NCBI GenBank assembly: GCA_023391095.1
Contig: JAEWBN010000020.1
Span: 124,001 to 188,000, forward strand
Reading direction: 5' to 3'
DNA length: 64,000 nucleotides
Origin: Pseudomonadota bacterium
Lineage (GTDB): Bacteria; Pseudomonadota; Alphaproteobacteria; Rhizobiales; Devosiaceae
Every line of letters starts with the position of its first letter. Position 1 is the stretch's first letter. Under the pieces are notes generated by a model. That model had not been told where the DNA came from, did no database searches, and saw only the letters and a list, made by a program, of their open reading frames with translations. Made by a program: the position numbers and the translations under genes. Positions 16,080 through 24,385 of this stretch are shown here, one piece after another.

Positions 16080-16781
16080 CTAATGCCCGAGCAGGGTGTC
16101 GCGGGCCTGGTTGATCTTGGCGGCGAGGAATTCGGAGCCGCCGCGGTCGGGGTGGACGCCTTTCATCAGCTCGCGATGGGCGGCTTTGATTTCGTCGTCG
16201 GTGGCGCCGGGCTTGAGGCCGAGGACGGCATAGGCTTCGGTGATTGGGTCGCGGGGCGAGGCGGGCTGGGCGTCGGCGTGTGTGTCGCCTTCACCGGCGA
16301 AATATTCGCGCCAGCCGGCGCGGTTGGTGTCGAGCCAGCTTTCCAGCAGGTTGACGCTGTCGGCGTCGGCACTGATCTCGTCGAGGAGGAGGCGGGTCTC
16401 GTTTTCACCGAGATCGAGCAGGTCCCAGCCAGCGAATTGGCCATCGACGACGCGGCCGGTCAGCGCGCCCGTGTCGTGGTCGAGTTCCATGGCGAGGTAG
16501 CGGCTTGCGACTTTGGACGTGTTGCGGCTGCCGCCGGTGATGCTATCGAAGGAGAATTGGCCGAGGCGCCCACGCAGGAGCACCGAGGCTGCGACGGCGC
16601 CGAAGAGCATGGCCATGTCGATGCGGCGGAAAAGGAGGGCGGCGACGCCGATCAGGGCGGCGATGCTGCCGACGATCCAGCGCAGGCTGCGCATGAGCAC
16701 GCGCCGGCCCATGTTGCGCAGGGCGGTGGCGAGCCAAAGCGCGGCGAGGATGGCCAGGGCGGCAAGAAAGATCCAGCTCAT
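16080..16781 (-). CDS. Membrane-anchored J-domain protein
   Basis: A 233-residue protein with hydrophobic segments at about residues 1-20, 33-50 and 56-70, a middle domain, and a C-terminal J domain. The J domain reads AYAVLGLKPGATDDEIKAAH, then VHPDRGGSEF with the HPD motif needed to stimulate DnaK ATPase. A C-terminal J domain after membrane helices resembles the DjlA/TIM14 arrangement, though the middle part is different. It overlaps the start of the upstream VWA gene by four bases, so the two are translationally coupled. The client is unknown. Confidence 0.75.
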   Translation of the reverse strand: MSWIFLAALAILAALWLATALRNMGRRVLMRSLRWIVGSIAALIGVAALLFRRIDMAMLFGAVAASVLLRGRLGQFSFDSITGGSRNTSKVASRYLAMELDHDTGALTGRVVDGQFAGWDLLDLGENETRLLLDEISADADSVNLLESWLDTNRAGWREYFAGEGDTHADAQPASPRDPITEAYAVLGLKPGATDDEIKAAHRELMKGVHPDRGGSEFLAAKINQARDTLLGH

Positions 16782-17500
16782 CGGCCCTCGATCTGGGTCA
16801 GGAGAGTTTTGGCGGCGCTGCTCGATTGCAGCTTGAGATGGGCGCGGCCGCCCGAGGCATAGGCAGCGACGGCCTTCAGGAGTTCGGCCAGCTGCTGGGG
16901 GGCGGAGCTGTCGAAACGGGCATAGGCGCCCTTGCTGAGACGGGCAAATTCGCGGAAGGCGGCTTCGACGCGCCGGTCGTGGCCTTCCTGAAAGAGGAAG
17001 AGCGGCAGGCCGAGAAGGCCCAGTTCACCAGCCTTGGCAGCGAGGGCATCTACATTTTCCTCGATGGCGTCGCCGACAAAGACCACGGCATTGATGCGGC
17101 GGGCCTTATGCTCGTCGCGGGCATGGGCAAAGACCTTGCCGATCTGCGTATTGCCGCCCTGGCAGACGATGCCGCTCATGAGCTTTGCGAGCGCCTTGGC
17201 GTCGATGACCCAGCGGGAGGCGCGGCATTCGCCCATGCCGCGGAAATAGAGGAGCTGGACCTGGAGCGCGGCATCCCTGGGGATGGCGTCGAACATGCCG
17301 GCCTGGAGCGAGAGCGCCATGTCCCAGGTGGGCTGGCGGCTGAGGGTGGCGTCCATGGCAAAGAGCAGACGTCCATCGCCGGCGGCATTGGGGCGGGCGA
17401 TCTGGCCCACCTTCTGCACGAAGGCGGCAATCTCGTCGCGCGGGCCGGATTGCGGCTGGAGACGGCCGTCGCGCGTGGTGGCTCTGTTGATGTCCTTCAT
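16778..17500 (-). CDS. von Willebrand factor A domain protein
   Basis: A 240-residue cytosolic protein that is essentially one VWA domain. The metal-ion site can be traced as DATLS (LLFAMDATLSRQPTW, a D-x-T-x-S variant of the usual D-x-S-x-S), GGNT (CQGGNTQIG) and the aspartate in FVGDAIEE. There is no signal peptide. It overlaps the J-domain gene, so the two products probably act together. VWA proteins often serve as scaffolds for chaperone-like ATPases. No MoxR-type ATPase is seen nearby. The function is not known. Confidence 0.75.
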   Translation of the reverse strand: MKDINRATTRDGRLQPQSGPRDEIAAFVQKVGQIARPNAAGDGRLLFAMDATLSRQPTWDMALSLQAGMFDAIPRDAALQVQLLYFRGMGECRASRWVIDAKALAKLMSGIVCQGGNTQIGKVFAHARDEHKARRINAVVFVGDAIEENVDALAAKAGELGLLGLPLFLFQEGHDRRVEAAFREFARLSKGAYARFDSSAPQQLAELLKAVAAYASGGRAHLKLQSSSAAKTLLTQIEGR

Positions 17501-17619
17501 GGGTGGAATATGTGGGCCGCGGCGGCGGCCCGCAAGTCTTTGAAAGACGCTATCGCGTGAATGACTTGACCGGTGTCCTATTAAAGAACATTAAAAGATA
17601 CATGAAACGGGAGGCGCGC

Positions 17620-18285
17620 ATGGCTTCGGTACCGCACCACTATCTCGAGGGGCCGCCCCGGCAGGTGCCGGGACTGGACGGATTGCACCGGATGGCGGGC
17701 ATGTTGCTGGCTGAGGCCATGCCGGAAGACGGTCGGCTGCTGGTGCTGGGTGCTGGTGGGGGCATGGAGATCAGGACGCTGGCCGCGATGCAGGCTGGCT
17801 GGCATTTCGAGGGCGTGGACCCGTCGGCCGACATGCTGGCGCTGGCGCGGGAGGTGACGGCCCCCTGTGCCGATCGGGTTTTCCTGCGGGAGGGAACGAT
17901 CGAGGCCGCGTCTGCCGGGCCGTTCGATGGCGCGATCTGTCTCCTCACCTTTCATTTCATTGCGCGGGAAGAGCGGGCGCGGGTGCTTGCGGCCCTCCGG
18001 GCGCGGCTCAAGCCGGGGGCGCCGCTGGTGCTTGCCCATATCAGTTTTTCGCAAAACGAACCGGAGCGCATGCAATGGATCGGCCGGCATGCGGGGTATC
18101 CGGATGGCAGGGCGGCAGAAGGGCAGAAACTGCAGGCGGCAGTGGAGGCGATGACGTCGCGGCTCACCATTCTGCCGCCCGAGGACGATGTGGCCATGCT
18201 GGAGGCGGCCGGGTTCGAACGGGTGACGCTGTTTTACGCGGCGCTGAGCTTTCGGGGCTGGGTTGCATACGCCCCTGGAGACTGA
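17620..18285 (+). CDS. Class I SAM-dependent methyltransferase
   Basis: A 221-residue protein with a Rossmann methyltransferase core: motif I LLVLGAGGGMEIRTLAAM, an acidic residue in FEGVDPSADMLALA, and motif IV FDGAICLLTFHFI. The start at 17620 is set by GGGAGG six bases upstream; an ATG six codons earlier (17602) lacks a site. The N-terminal stretch (YLEGPPRQVPGLDGLHRM) occurs in small-molecule methyltransferases. The substrate is unknown, and neighbours do not help. It stands alone between divergent and convergent genes. Confidence 0.75.
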   Translation: MASVPHHYLEGPPRQVPGLDGLHRMAGMLLAEAMPEDGRLLVLGAGGGMEIRTLAAMQAGWHFEGVDPSADMLALAREVTAPCADRVFLREGTIEAASAGPFDGAICLLTFHFIAREERARVLAALRARLKPGAPLVLAHISFSQNEPERMQWIGRHAGYPDGRAAEGQKLQAAVEAMTSRLTILPPEDDVAMLEAAGFERVTLFYAALSFRGWVAYAPGD

Positions 18286-18321
18286 GAACCGGACGCGAAA
18301 CGCCCGGTCCCTTTGAAGGCG

Positions 18322-18738
18322 TCAGTAGGATGCGGCGATGTCGAGGACCCAGGTAATGCCGAAACGGTCGGTCAGCATGCCATAGAGCGGGGCCCACCCT
18401 GAGGGGGCGAGGGGCTGCAGAATGGTGGCGCCATCGGCGAGGCCGTTCCAGTAGCGGGTCAACTCGTCCGCATCGGTGCCGCGCACCGACACGAAAATCG
18501 GAGTGATGCCGGCGTCATGGGGCCGGGCGGCGGGCACGTCGAAGGCCATGATGCGGAAGCCTTCGGGGCTTTCGAGCTGTCCGAACGCGATAAGGTCGGC
18601 CTCTTCGGGCGCAAAGGTGGGATAGGCCTGGGCATGGGTGGCCATGAAGAGGTGGCCGCCAAAGACCGACTGGTAGAATTCCAGCGCCGCACGGGCCCTG
18701 GCGCGGAAATTGAGATGGGTGGTGGTCTGGATGCTCAT
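18322..18738 (-). CDS. VOC family protein (PhnB/glyoxalase-like)
   Basis: A 138-residue single-domain vicinal oxygen chelate protein. It starts MSIQTTTHLNFRARARAALE and carries the PhnB-like pattern FYQSVFGGHL and a C-terminal GMLTDRFGITWVLDI. Proteins of this group bind a metal at the domain face, but most have unknown substrates and some lack glyoxalase activity. It is divergent from a WYL regulator, from which it is separated by an inverted repeat. The pair is probably one regulatory unit. Confidence 0.8.
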   Translation of the reverse strand: MSIQTTTHLNFRARARAALEFYQSVFGGHLFMATHAQAYPTFAPEEADLIAFGQLESPEGFRIMAFDVPAARPHDAGITPIFVSVRGTDADELTRYWNGLADGATILQPLAPSGWAPLYGMLTDRFGITWVLDIAASY

Positions 18739-18780
18739 GGCGTTGTCCTTGTGGTTTGGATGGCGCCAATCTAGTCTCCC

Positions 18781-18805
18781 CCAACTGACACTTTCGGGCA
18801 GTTGG
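18781..18805. promoter_or_regulatory. Candidate operator between the VOC gene and the WYL regulator
   Basis: CCAACTG (18781-18787) and CAGTTGG (18799-18805) form a perfect 7-bp inverted repeat with an 11-bp spacer. It ends two bases before the proposed start of the WYL regulator. The location suggests autorepression and control of the divergent VOC gene. Confidence 0.5.
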
Positions 18806-18807
18806 AC

Positions 18808-19506
18808 ATGGGGCGGCCGGACAGATTGCTGCGACTGCTGCAGGCGATGCGCGTGATGGCGCCGCCAATCACCGCTGCACGGCTGGCCGAAGAAACCGGG
18901 GTGTCGCTGCGCTCGCTGTATCGGGACATCGACAGCCTGCGCGCCGCGGGGGCGCGGATCGATGGCGAGCGGGGCTATGGCTATCGCCTGGTCGAAGATT
19001 TCGCGCTGCCGCCACAGACCTTCGATCGGCTGGAAATCGAGGCGCTGGTGCTGGGCCTAAGGGAAGTGCAGCATCTGGGTGACCGGGAACTGGCCGCGGC
19101 GGCGCGCTCGGCACTGGCCAAGGTCAGCGCCACCCTGCCGGGGGAGCGGGAGCAGCAGATGCTGCATGCCGTCTCGCAGGTGTTCCGGCCGCAGACGCGG
19201 TACCTGCTCAATGTGGATATGGGGCTGATCCGGGACGCCTGCTGGCGGGAAGACGTGCTCTCGATCCGCTATCGCGATGCCGACGGGAGCCGGACAGCGC
19301 GCGACATCTTTCCCCTGGCGCTGGTTTATCACCAGAACGTCCTGGCGATCATGGCCTGGTGCTGCCTGAGGACCGACTTCCGCATTTTCCGGGCGGATCG
19401 GATCGATGGCGTGGAGCGAAGCGGGCAAAGTTTCCGCCCGCGCCGCGTCAGCCTGTTGCGCGATTATCTGGCCCGGCTCAACGCCGCAAAGGCGCCGGTG
19501 GAATAA
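18808..19506 (+). CDS. YafY-type HTH-WYL transcriptional regulator
   Basis: A 232-residue regulator with an N-terminal HTH_11 winged helix (RLLRLLQAMRVMAPPITAARLAEE, then LRSLYRDIDSLRAAG) and a WYL domain from about residue 135 (LSIRYRDADG, FPLALVYHQNVLAIMAWC). The motif is only partly conserved. The ATG at 18808 is chosen over a TTG two codons earlier; neither has a good ribosome site. Such regulators often control a divergent neighbour, here the VOC gene. Its stop abuts the stop of the convergent sulfurtransferase gene. Confidence 0.8.
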   Translation: MGRPDRLLRLLQAMRVMAPPITAARLAEETGVSLRSLYRDIDSLRAAGARIDGERGYGYRLVEDFALPPQTFDRLEIEALVLGLREVQHLGDRELAAAARSALAKVSATLPGEREQQMLHAVSQVFRPQTRYLLNVDMGLIRDACWREDVLSIRYRDADGSRTARDIFPLALVYHQNVLAIMAWCCLRTDFRIFRADRIDGVERSGQSFRPRRVSLLRDYLARLNAAKAPVE

Positions 19507-20340
19507 TCAGCTTTCGATAGGCGCGCCGGGGCGCGAGCCCCATTCGGCCCAGGACCCGTCATAAACGGCGACATCGGTGGCGCCCGCCTGTTCGAGCGCG
19601 AGGGCCAGGGTGACGGCGGTGATGCCGGAGCCGCAGGAGGTGATGACGGGTCGGGACAGATCGACGCCGCGCTCGGCAAAGATCGCCTGCAGCGCCTCGG
19701 GCGACTTGAGCACGCCATTGTCCGAGAGCACACCCACGGGCACATTGAGGCTATTGGGAATGTGACCCGATTTGAGACCCGCGCGGGGTTCGGGCACTTC
19801 GGCGTGAAAGCGCGGCGCCGGGCGGGCATCGACGATCTGGGCGGCGCCGTCGCCGGAGCGGGCACCAACAGTATCGAAATCGGCCACGGCCTGGGGATCG
19901 AAGCTGGCTTCAAAGATGGCTGGATTGCGGGTGACGAGGCCCGCTTCGATGTGGCGACGCTCGGCGCGCCATTTGGGGCCGCCGCCTTCGAGAATGAACA
20001 CATTGCGCGCGCCAAAGGTGCGGAAGGTCCACCAGACGCGCGGCGCGCTGAAGAGACCGACTTCGTCATAGACGACAATGATGGAATCCGTGGTGATGCC
20101 GAGGGCGCCCACGGCGCGGGCGAATTCGGCCGGCGAGGGCAGCATGTGGGGCAGGGTGCTGGCCGTATCGGCAATGCCATCGATGTCGAAAAACACGGCG
20201 CCGGGGATGTGGCCTGCCAGATATTCGGCCTGCGCGTTGCGGGCGGCATTGGGCATGTGCCAGCTCGCATCGACCACGACGAGGCCGGGTTCGCTGAGAT
20301 GTTTTGCCAGCCAATCGGTGGTGACGAAAGGAGATGTCAT
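19507..20340 (-). CDS. sseA: 3-mercaptopyruvate sulfurtransferase
   Basis: A 277-residue tandem rhodanese protein. The first, inactive domain is at about residues 1-130 (VVVDASWHMPN, EYLAGHIPGAVFFDID). The second, catalytic domain is at about 155-270 (IVDARPAPRFHAE, SGHIPNSLNVPVG) and has the active-site loop CGSGITA. The Gly-Ser-Gly type loop separates mercaptopyruvate from thiosulfate sulfurtransferases. It transfers sulfur from 3-mercaptopyruvate to thiol acceptors in the cytosol. It is monocistronic, convergent with the WYL gene. Confidence 0.88.
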   Translation of the reverse strand: MTSPFVTTDWLAKHLSEPGLVVVDASWHMPNAARNAQAEYLAGHIPGAVFFDIDGIADTASTLPHMLPSPAEFARAVGALGITTDSIIVVYDEVGLFSAPRVWWTFRTFGARNVFILEGGGPKWRAERRHIEAGLVTRNPAIFEASFDPQAVADFDTVGARSGDGAAQIVDARPAPRFHAEVPEPRAGLKSGHIPNSLNVPVGVLSDNGVLKSPEALQAIFAERGVDLSRPVITSCGSGITAVTLALALEQAGATDVAVYDGSWAEWGSRPGAPIES

Positions 20341-20450
20341 GGGGGCCTCCGCGGGGCTATGTCTCTTGGTAGACCCCCAGAGCGGGTCGGGGCAAGCGCA
20401 ATCGCCCCTGCGAGATCGAGGGGTCGGATGCGTGTGGATTGCGGGGAGGA

Positions 20451-21470
20451 TCAGGCCTGGGGAGCGGGCCCGGAGCTTTGCCGAAGCACCAGTTCCACCG
20501 GCCAGAGCTCGTGAATATCGGCGGGCGACTTGCCGGCGACCAGCTGGGTAATCAGCTCGGCAATGCGGGTGCCGGCCTGGCGCATCGGGGAGCGCGTGGT
20601 CGACATGGTGGGGTACATGTTGTCGGCATTGAGATAGGGGAAAACGTCGTCATGGGCGATCATGGAGACGTCGCGCCCCAGTTGCAGCCCGGCCTGCCTG
20701 ATGGCGCGGAAAACGCCGAGGGCGGTCATCATCGACCCCGCGAGAAAGGCGGTGGGCCGGGGACGGAGTTCCAGCATGGCCTGGGCGATGCGGAAGGCCA
20801 CTTCGTCGGTAAAGGCGGAATTGCTCATCAGGGCCGGATCAAAGGCAATGCCGCGCGCGGAGAGGGCAGCGAGATAACCCAGTTCGCGATGCTCGGCAAA
20901 AGTGCGGCCCTTGATGCCGTTGAGCAGGGCAATGCGCCGGTGGCCCAGATCGAGCAGGTGGCTGGTGGCGCGTTCGAGGGCGCCGGTATTGTCGATATCG
21001 AGCCAGGCGACGGGCTCGCCGATATTGGTGCGTCCATGCAGGACAAAGGGGATCTTGAGCTCGCGGAGAAGCTCGGCCCGTGGGTCGCGCAGGGTGGGGG
21101 AGTGGAGGATGACGGCGTCGACCTTCTGGCTGGCTGCAATGCGGCGATAGGCGGCCAGTTCTTCCTGCTGGCTGGAAACGGTGGTGACGAGGAGGTCCAT
21201 TTCCTGGGTGGCGAGGTGCGCGCCGACGCCGGACAGGAATTCGGACATGTGCGGGCCCAGCTCGTCGGCGCCGCGCAGAACGAGGCCTATGGCGCCGGCG
21301 CGTCCGGTCGCGAGGCGCAGGGCATTGGCATTGGGGCGATAGCCCAAGGCATCGGCGGCCTCGGCCACGCGGCGGCGGGTTTCCTCGCGCACTTCGGGGT
21401 AGCCGTTGAGGGCCCGGCTGACGGTGGTCTGCGACAGGCCGAGATGCTCGGCAAGGTCCTTTAGTCTCAT
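20451..21470 (-). CDS. aglR: LacI family repressor of the alpha-glucoside unit (AglR-like)
   Basis: A 339-residue LacI/GalR protein. The helix-turn-helix is at residues 1-50 (MRLKDLAEHLGLSQTTVSRALNGYPEV). The periplasmic-binding-like sensor domain follows, with HLLDLGHRRIALLNG. The start at 21470 is set by the HTH; the frame stays open upstream to 21542. It is divergent from aglE, and two LacI-type operators lie between them. By position and similarity it is the AglR-type repressor responding to trehalose or another alpha-glucoside. The effector is inferred. Confidence 0.85.
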   Translation of the reverse strand: MRLKDLAEHLGLSQTTVSRALNGYPEVREETRRRVAEAADALGYRPNANALRLATGRAGAIGLVLRGADELGPHMSEFLSGVGAHLATQEMDLLVTTVSSQQEELAAYRRIAASQKVDAVILHSPTLRDPRAELLRELKIPFVLHGRTNIGEPVAWLDIDNTGALERATSHLLDLGHRRIALLNGIKGRTFAEHRELGYLAALSARGIAFDPALMSNSAFTDEVAFRIAQAMLELRPRPTAFLAGSMMTALGVFRAIRQAGLQLGRDVSMIAHDDVFPYLNADNMYPTMSTTRSPMRQAGTRIAELITQLVAGKSPADIHELWPVELVLRQSSGPAPQA

Positions 21471-21573
21471 GGCGTCGTCTGGCTTGCCGCCCCGTGTGCC
21501 GGATGCCCGGTTCTGTTGGCGCTGGCAGGCGGGCTGCCCCATGGGCAGGCAGCCGCTTCCTCCTTCAAACGCT

Positions 21574-21591
21574 ATTCAAAGCGATTTCAAT
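21574..21591. promoter_or_regulatory. LacI-type operator candidate, aglR side
   Basis: ATTCAAAGCGATTTCAAT has the central CG and flanking symmetry of LacI/GalR operators; 14 of 18 positions match its own reverse complement. It lies 104 bp upstream of the aglR start. Confidence 0.6.
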
Positions 21592-21787
21592 TTTTGACGC
21601 AATAGGGTGTTGGCGCGATTAACGGCTGAGGTGCGTACCTCATGGAAAAAGCCGGGATTATTGGGAGCAATTTCCGCACAAGGTCGTAACGTGCTGGAAT
21701 ACTTGAAAGATTCTTTGGTTCCTTAGAATTCGTAACAGAATCCCTAACGGCGCTGCTTGACAGTGACCGGCGCCTCTGGTTTTTTTC

Positions 21788-21805
21788 ATCCAAACCGCTT
21801 TGGAA
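21788..21805. promoter_or_regulatory. LacI-type operator candidate, aglE side
   Basis: ATCCAAACCGCTTTGGAA has a central CG and 14 of 18 self-complementary positions, with CCAAA/TTTGG arms. It lies about 110 bp upstream of aglE and is likely over or near its promoter. Confidence 0.62.
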
Positions 21806-21913
21806 GCGATGTGATCGGTCCAGCGTGTTTAACGGGAGGAAGGATCGGCCGGACACTTCATGTGCCCCGGCCTGACCGAGCCTCCCACAACGACTGTCCA
21901 TTGGGAGGACTGC

Positions 21914-23275
21914 ATGAAGCTCAATATTCTGGCCGCTGGACTTTTGGCCGGCGCCACGCTTGGCGCGATTTCCGTTCAGGCGCAGGACCTGATCTACCCC
22001 AAGGGGGAAGGTGCATTCAGCTGGGCGGCGCTGGACGAATTCGCCGCGGCCCATGGCGACCTGGCGGGTGAAACCCTCACCATCTGGGGCCCCTGGCGCG
22101 AAGGCGGCGACCAGGAAATGTTCGAGACCGTGCTGCAGTATTTCGAGGATGCCACGGGCGTGACCGTGAACTACGCATCCTCGGAAAACTACGAGCAGCA
22201 GGCCCAGATCGACGCCGCTGCCGGCTCGTCTGCCAATATCACCATCCTGCCGCAGCCGGGCCTTCTGGCCGACATGGCCTCCAAGGGCTACCTCGTGCCG
22301 CTGGCCGATGGGCTTGCTGATCGCGTTGCTTCCGAGCACGCGGCTGGCGACTCTTTCGTGTCCCTTGGCACCTACAAGGACCCTGATGGCAACGACACTT
22401 TCTATGCCGTGCCCTACAAGTCCGACCTCAAGTCGCTGGTGTGGTACTCGCCTGATAACTTCGCCGATGCGGGCTATGAAGTTCCCGAGACCTATGAAGA
22501 CCTCAAGGCCCTGACCGAGCAGATGGTCGCCGACGGCAATACGCCCTGGTGCATTGGCCTGGGTTCAGGCGGCGCGACCGGCTGGCCGGCCACCGACTGG
22601 GTGGAAGACATCATGCTGCGCCTGCATTCGGGCGAAGACTATGACGCCTGGGTCAGCAACGAGCTCAAGTTCAACGACCCCAAGGTCGTCGAGGCGCTCG
22701 AGGAATTCGGCTGGTTCGCCAAGAATGAAGACCATGTCGCCGGTGGCACGGCCGCCGTGGGCACGACCGACTTCCGCGAAAGCCCGCTGGGCCTGTTCTC
22801 GGTGCCGCCGGCCTGCTTCATGCACCACCAGGCTTCGTTCATTCCGTCCTTCTTCCCCGAAGGCACCGAACTGGGCACCGATGCGGACTTCTTCTACTTC
22901 CCCGCTTCGGCTGAACGCGACCTCGGCAATCCGGTGCTCGGCGCCGGTACGCTGGCCGTGATCACCAAGGACTCCCCGGCTGCACAGGCCTTCATCGACT
23001 TCACGCTCAACCCGATTTCCAACGAAATCTGGATGGCGCAGTCGGGCTTCCTGTCCACGCTCAAGTCCGCCAATGTCGAGACCTATGCCAACGACACCCT
23101 CAAGGGCGAAGGCGAGATTCTGCTCAATGCCACGACCTTCCGGTTTGACGGTTCCGACCTGATGCCGGGCGCGATCGGCGCCGGCAGCTTCTGGACCGGC
23201 ATGGTGGACTTCATCGGCGGCAAGTCCGCCCAGGAAGTGGCCGACCAGATCCAGGCCAGCTGGGACGGCCTATAA
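21914..23275 (+). CDS. aglE: Alpha-glucoside ABC transporter substrate-binding protein
   Basis: A 453-residue type I extracellular binding protein. The Sec signal peptide ends near residue 23 (ISVQAQ). The mature protein contains TLTIWGPWREGGDQEMFE and NYEQQAQIDAAAGSSANITI, characteristic of AglE. Its length is nearer AglE than the shorter ThuE. The start at 21914 has GGGAGGA upstream. It captures sucrose, trehalose, maltose or similar alpha-glucosides in the periplasm and delivers them to AglFG. A stable hairpin follows before aglF. Confidence 0.85.
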   Translation: MKLNILAAGLLAGATLGAISVQAQDLIYPKGEGAFSWAALDEFAAAHGDLAGETLTIWGPWREGGDQEMFETVLQYFEDATGVTVNYASSENYEQQAQIDAAAGSSANITILPQPGLLADMASKGYLVPLADGLADRVASEHAAGDSFVSLGTYKDPDGNDTFYAVPYKSDLKSLVWYSPDNFADAGYEVPETYEDLKALTEQMVADGNTPWCIGLGSGGATGWPATDWVEDIMLRLHSGEDYDAWVSNELKFNDPKVVEALEEFGWFAKNEDHVAGGTAAVGTTDFRESPLGLFSVPPACFMHHQASFIPSFFPEGTELGTDADFFYFPASAERDLGNPVLGAGTLAVITKDSPAAQAFIDFTLNPISNEIWMAQSGFLSTLKSANVETYANDTLKGEGEILLNATTFRFDGSDLMPGAIGAGSFWTGMVDFIGGKSAQEVADQIQASWDGL

Positions 23276-23303
23276 GATCTCTTGCGTTCCCAACGCGCAC
23301 ACG

Positions 23304-23332
23304 GGAGGCCGGCGCTTGGCGCGCCGGTCTCC
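23304..23332 (+). terminator. Intercistronic hairpin between aglE and aglF
   Basis: GGAGGCCGGCGC (23304-23315), a TTGGC loop and GCGCCGGTCTCC (23321-23332) form a 12-bp RNA stem with one G-U pair. No T run follows. It lies 28 bp after the aglE stop and probably stabilises the aglE part of the message or dampens downstream transcription. Confidence 0.6.
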
Positions 23333-23365
23333 ACCCAATGGTCGGTATAGAGGGGGCACCGGCAG

Positions 23366-24385
23366 ATGAACGACGTTCTCACACAGCTTCTGGGCGCAGG
23401 CTTTGCCATCGTGGTGGCTCTGGCCGCCTGTGTCGCCTATTTCTGGGGCACCAACTGGCTGCTCGACCGGTTCCTTGGTTCGGCCGACATGCGCGGCAAC
23501 GAGGCAACCCAGCGCGATAATCTGCGCAGCGCCATCCGCCCCTGGTTGTTTCTGCTGCCGGCGCTGCTGTTTCTCACCGTTTATCTCATCTATCCCGTCT
23601 TCGAGACCATCCGCCTCAGCCTCTTCGACAAGACCGGGCGCAATTTCGTGGGGCTCAGCAATTATGTCTGGGCCGTCCAGGACGGCAATTTCCAGCGCTC
23701 GGTGCTCAACAATATCCTGTGGCTGCTGATCGTGCCCTCGCTCTCGACCGCCTTCGGGCTGATCATTGCGGTGCTGGCCGACCGGCTCTGGTGGGGCAAT
23801 ATCGCCAAGTCGCTGGTGTTCATGCCGATGGCGATTTCCTTTGTGGGCGCATCGGTGATCTGGCGGTTTGTTTATGATTATCGCGGCGAAGGCGATGTGC
23901 AGATCGGCCTGCTCAATGCCATCGTGACCGGCATGGGCCTGCCGCCGCAGGCCTGGATCACCATTCCGTTCTGGAACTCCATCTTCCTCATGGTCATCCT
24001 GGTCTGGATCCAGACCGGCTTTGCCATGGTGATCCTGTCGGCGGCTTTGCGCGGCATTCCCGAAGAAACGCTGGAAGCGGCCCGCATCGACGGGGCAAAT
24101 GATTTCCGAATCTTCTTCGACATCATGATCCCGCAGATCATGGGCACCATTGTCGTGGTGTGGACCACGATCACCATCGTCGTGCTGAAAGTGTTCGACA
24201 TCATCTTCGCCATGACCAACGGCCAGTGGAACACGGAAGTGCTGGCCAACCTGATGTTCAAGTGGATGTTCGTGAACTTCGACTATGGCCGGGGGTCGGC
24301 CATTGCCGTGGTTATCATGCTCTCGGTGCTGCCGATCATGATCTGGAATATCCGCCGCGCCAATGCCGAGCAGGGGACACGCTGA
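23366..24385 (+). CDS. aglF: Alpha-glucoside ABC transporter permease AglF
   Basis: A 339-residue permease. An extra N-terminal transmembrane helix (about residues 8-32) and a cytosolic linker precede the usual six-helix core, which starts near residue 55 (PWLFLLPALLFLTVYLIYPVFE). The EAA loop for contact with the ATPase is EETLEAARIDGANDFRIFFDIMIP (about 232-255). It belongs to the MalF-type carbohydrate CUT1 family. The stop overlaps the aglG start by one base (TGATG), so the two permeases are coupled. Confidence 0.86.
   Translation: MNDVLTQLLGAGFAIVVALAACVAYFWGTNWLLDRFLGSADMRGNEATQRDNLRSAIRPWLFLLPALLFLTVYLIYPVFETIRLSLFDKTGRNFVGLSNYVWAVQDGNFQRSVLNNILWLLIVPSLSTAFGLIIAVLADRLWWGNIAKSLVFMPMAISFVGASVIWRFVYDYRGEGDVQIGLLNAIVTGMGLPPQAWITIPFWNSIFLMVILVWIQTGFAMVILSAALRGIPEETLEAARIDGANDFRIFFDIMIPQIMGTIVVVWTTITIVVLKVFDIIFAMTNGQWNTEVLANLMFKWMFVNFDYGRGSAIAVVIMLSVLPIMIWNIRRANAEQGTR

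Larger units (their letters stand above)
21471..21913. other. 443-bp divergent control region of aglR and aglE
   Basis: No gene is supported here. The centre is AT-rich compared with the coding DNA around it. Two 18-bp LacI-type operator candidates are at 21574-21591 (near aglR) and 21788-21805 (before aglE). They are about 214 bp apart centre to centre, a distance that could allow looping. The aglE ribosome site GGGAGGA ends five bases before its ATG. Confidence 0.6.
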
